From NCBI GenBank assembly GCA_036245525.1, contig BTPG01000006.1, positions 96,418,585 through 96,482,584 of the forward strand: a stretch of DNA of 64,000 bases. The letters run 5' to 3'. The number at the start of each line of letters is the position of its first letter. Within the stretch, counting starts at the first letter, position 1. Under the pieces are notes generated by a model. That model was not told the origin of the DNA. It saw nothing but the letters and a program-made list of their open reading frames with translations, and searched no databases. The stretch is from Semisulcospira habei (taxonomy: Eukaryota > Mollusca > Gastropoda > Semisulcospiridae). The position numbers were made by a program, and so were the translations under genes. Below, piece after piece: positions 62,251 through 64,000 of the stretch.

Positions 62251-64000
62251 CTGCACACAAAAATTACACAAAACATTTATCAAGTCTCTTTTTTACCACT
62301 CACACCCTTTTGCTGTCCATGTCTGATACTATAACTATCTCAATTCATGCATGTATGCAGTGATGCAATATGCTATGAATGTGAAAGAGGTCAGTGGAGC
62401 AGTCATTTTTTCAAAGCATATTATATAATGCTTTATGTCAAATCCACGATACAGGTCTACAAGATCAGCATGGTCTGATTTTGCATGCTTGTTGAGAGTA
62501 TTTTACCCCTGCCCACTTTATCATCACATAATACTGTCGTTTCAGGTTCTATTAAATAAAAATCGACACTGAGCATACCGTGTGCATGATTCTCTCCCAT
62601 ACCACTGCTACCAGTAATATTGTACGTATCATGACTCAGCTTGCCAGAATGAAAGCCAACACCACCAACACACCTTGTTGTACTCCTCCTGCTAAATACA
62701 TGTACATGTAATCACAAAAATCACATAGGCATGACCCCAAGCGCAATATAAATATATATGATTTATATTAATAGGATTTTATTAGTGAAGACTTTTATAC
62801 ATCAGTGAATCACTGGATGTGAAACCACAGCTGACCTTAGGTTAGTCAGGTAAGGAAAATTTATTGGACAGACTTGAATAATATGCATATATTTTGTCTC
62901 AGGGACACTGGACAATGTACTATATAGTACAGTAGTGGACAATGTACTATCTAGTACAGTAGTAAAGTTGCACGGTATTACTGGTACAACACAAAAATGG
63001 TATGAAATTGTACTGGTATACTGGTTTGGGTGCCCTGTACCAGTACACCGGGCTTTTATTAGCAGTGAACCAACAAAAAGGAAAAAGTAACAGATCAAGG
63101 GCTAAGGGTAACTAGTGTGAGCTTTTGTTAGCTTAGTACAAATCGTCTGATATATATATATACATAAATGTACAAATAGCGGTTAATAGCTTAACCACTA
63201 AATTTTAAGGTTCGCGGCAACTGACTGGCGTGGCACCAGGCAAATCATGCACCACCCAGCTGCCATCAAACTAATGTGTGTGTGTGTGCGTACGTGCATG
63301 CGCATATGTGTGTGCGCGCTCGCGAGAATGAGTGAGAGAAAAAACCTTTACCCATTTTACATGCTGTCCTGTTAACTCTTATTAAGGGGATGCAAGCAAA
63401 CATTTAACAACTTAAAAAAAAATAGTTTACAACAATTAAGATGGTAGAAACACATTTTGAGAAAAAAGTGTACTTGCTTATGTGGTTCCCTGGGTTCACT
63501 ATTGCAGTTTGAGGAAAAGTTTGAGGCAGAGTTGATGTTTCTGACTAGTTAAATTAACAACATAGATTCAGTTTAAACAGGCTGATTAGCATTAAGTGTT
63601 TTTATACATTACATAAATGAAATTTCTTCAACATTTTGTTGCTGTAGACTATTAACCATTGATTCATATATATTGGTCAAGAGTACGACTGGGTGTCTAT
63701 TGGTAAAATCTACACCCTCCCTCACAAAACCTGCTACAAAATTTATCAGAAGTGGTCAGATCAAACTAAGGCATACATCATGTTGTAGGGAAATGGATAA
63801 GGTTTCTACACCCTCCCTCACAAAACCTGCTACAAAATTTATCAGAAGTGGTCAGATCAACAAACTAAAGCATACATCATGTTGTAGGGAAATGGATAAG
63901 GTTTCCAGTGATACATGATTTTTGGGTGACCACAGAAAAATTTGGGACATTATCACAGTTTTTTTGTGATGAAATCCGAATTATAACTTGAGAACAAAAT
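62251..64000. other. Intron 1 of copy 2: small duplications, no gene
   Basis: A 29-bp near-tandem repeat (GGACAATGTACTAT at 62908 and 62937), a TG/CG-rich run near 63277-63325, and a 96-bp tandem duplication (63709-63804 and 63805-63902, TCTACACCCTCCCTCACAAA). No sequence resembling GNS exon 1 was found. Confidence 0.6.

Overview
The window is animal nuclear DNA. It has a multi-exon gene with GT-AG introns, a very high load of interspersed repeats (DIRS-type tyrosine-recombinase retrotransposons, RTE-like LINEs, an ISL2EU-type DNA transposon, a solo LTR, SINE tails, TTAA-flanked hairpin MITEs) and many poly-G and AC microsatellites. The repeat repertoire, including dispersed elements with a core of about 160-bp tandem monomers, suggests a marine lophotrochozoan, perhaps a gastropod or bivalve. 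That placement is inference; nothing here identifies a species.

The host genes are two tandem, head-to-tail copies of a lysosomal N-acetylglucosamine-6-sulfatase (GNS-like), both on the minus strand. Copy 1 enters with exon 1 (9836-9997, signal peptide) and runs left through exon 9 (3298-3401); its later exons lie beyond position 1. Copy 2 enters with exon 2 (62191-62250) and ends with exon 12 and its stop codon at 14469; its exon 1 lies beyond position 64000. All shared exons have matching lengths and phases except copy-1 exon 4, which holds an ambiguous base and two extra nucleotides. Copy 1 packs exons 1-9 into 6.7 kb, while copy 2 spreads exons 2-12 over 48 kb because of transposon insertions.

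Four DIRS-like elements occur, all in the sense orientation of the sulfatase genes: A (1-2972, cut by the window edge, intron 9 of copy 1), B (18057-25914, intron 10 of copy 2, gutted and carrying nested insertions), C (28262-34679, intron 9 of copy 2) and D (47004-53272, intron 3 of copy 2). D has intact gag-like and RT/RNase H frames and a single-base break in its tyrosine recombinase. B, C and D each show inverted terminal repeats plus an internal complementary region that matches both ends, the hallmark of DIRS. A and D form one subfamily, B and C another.

Inside B sit a 711-bp solo LTR (5-bp target duplication) and the remains of an ISL2EU-type transposon: a YqaJ-like nuclease on the plus strand and a THAP/DDE transposase on the minus strand. 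Two full-length-looking LINEs are present: 40018-43938 (minus, one frameshift, 9-bp target duplication) in intron 6 of copy 2, and 56945-60253 (plus, three stops and one frameshift) in intron 2. Introns and the intergenic gap (10.0-14.5 kb) are filled with palindromic MITEs whose ends read TTAA-CCC...GGG-TTAA, as expected of piggyBac-type non-autonomous elements. No CRISPR, rRNA or convincing tRNA gene was seen.
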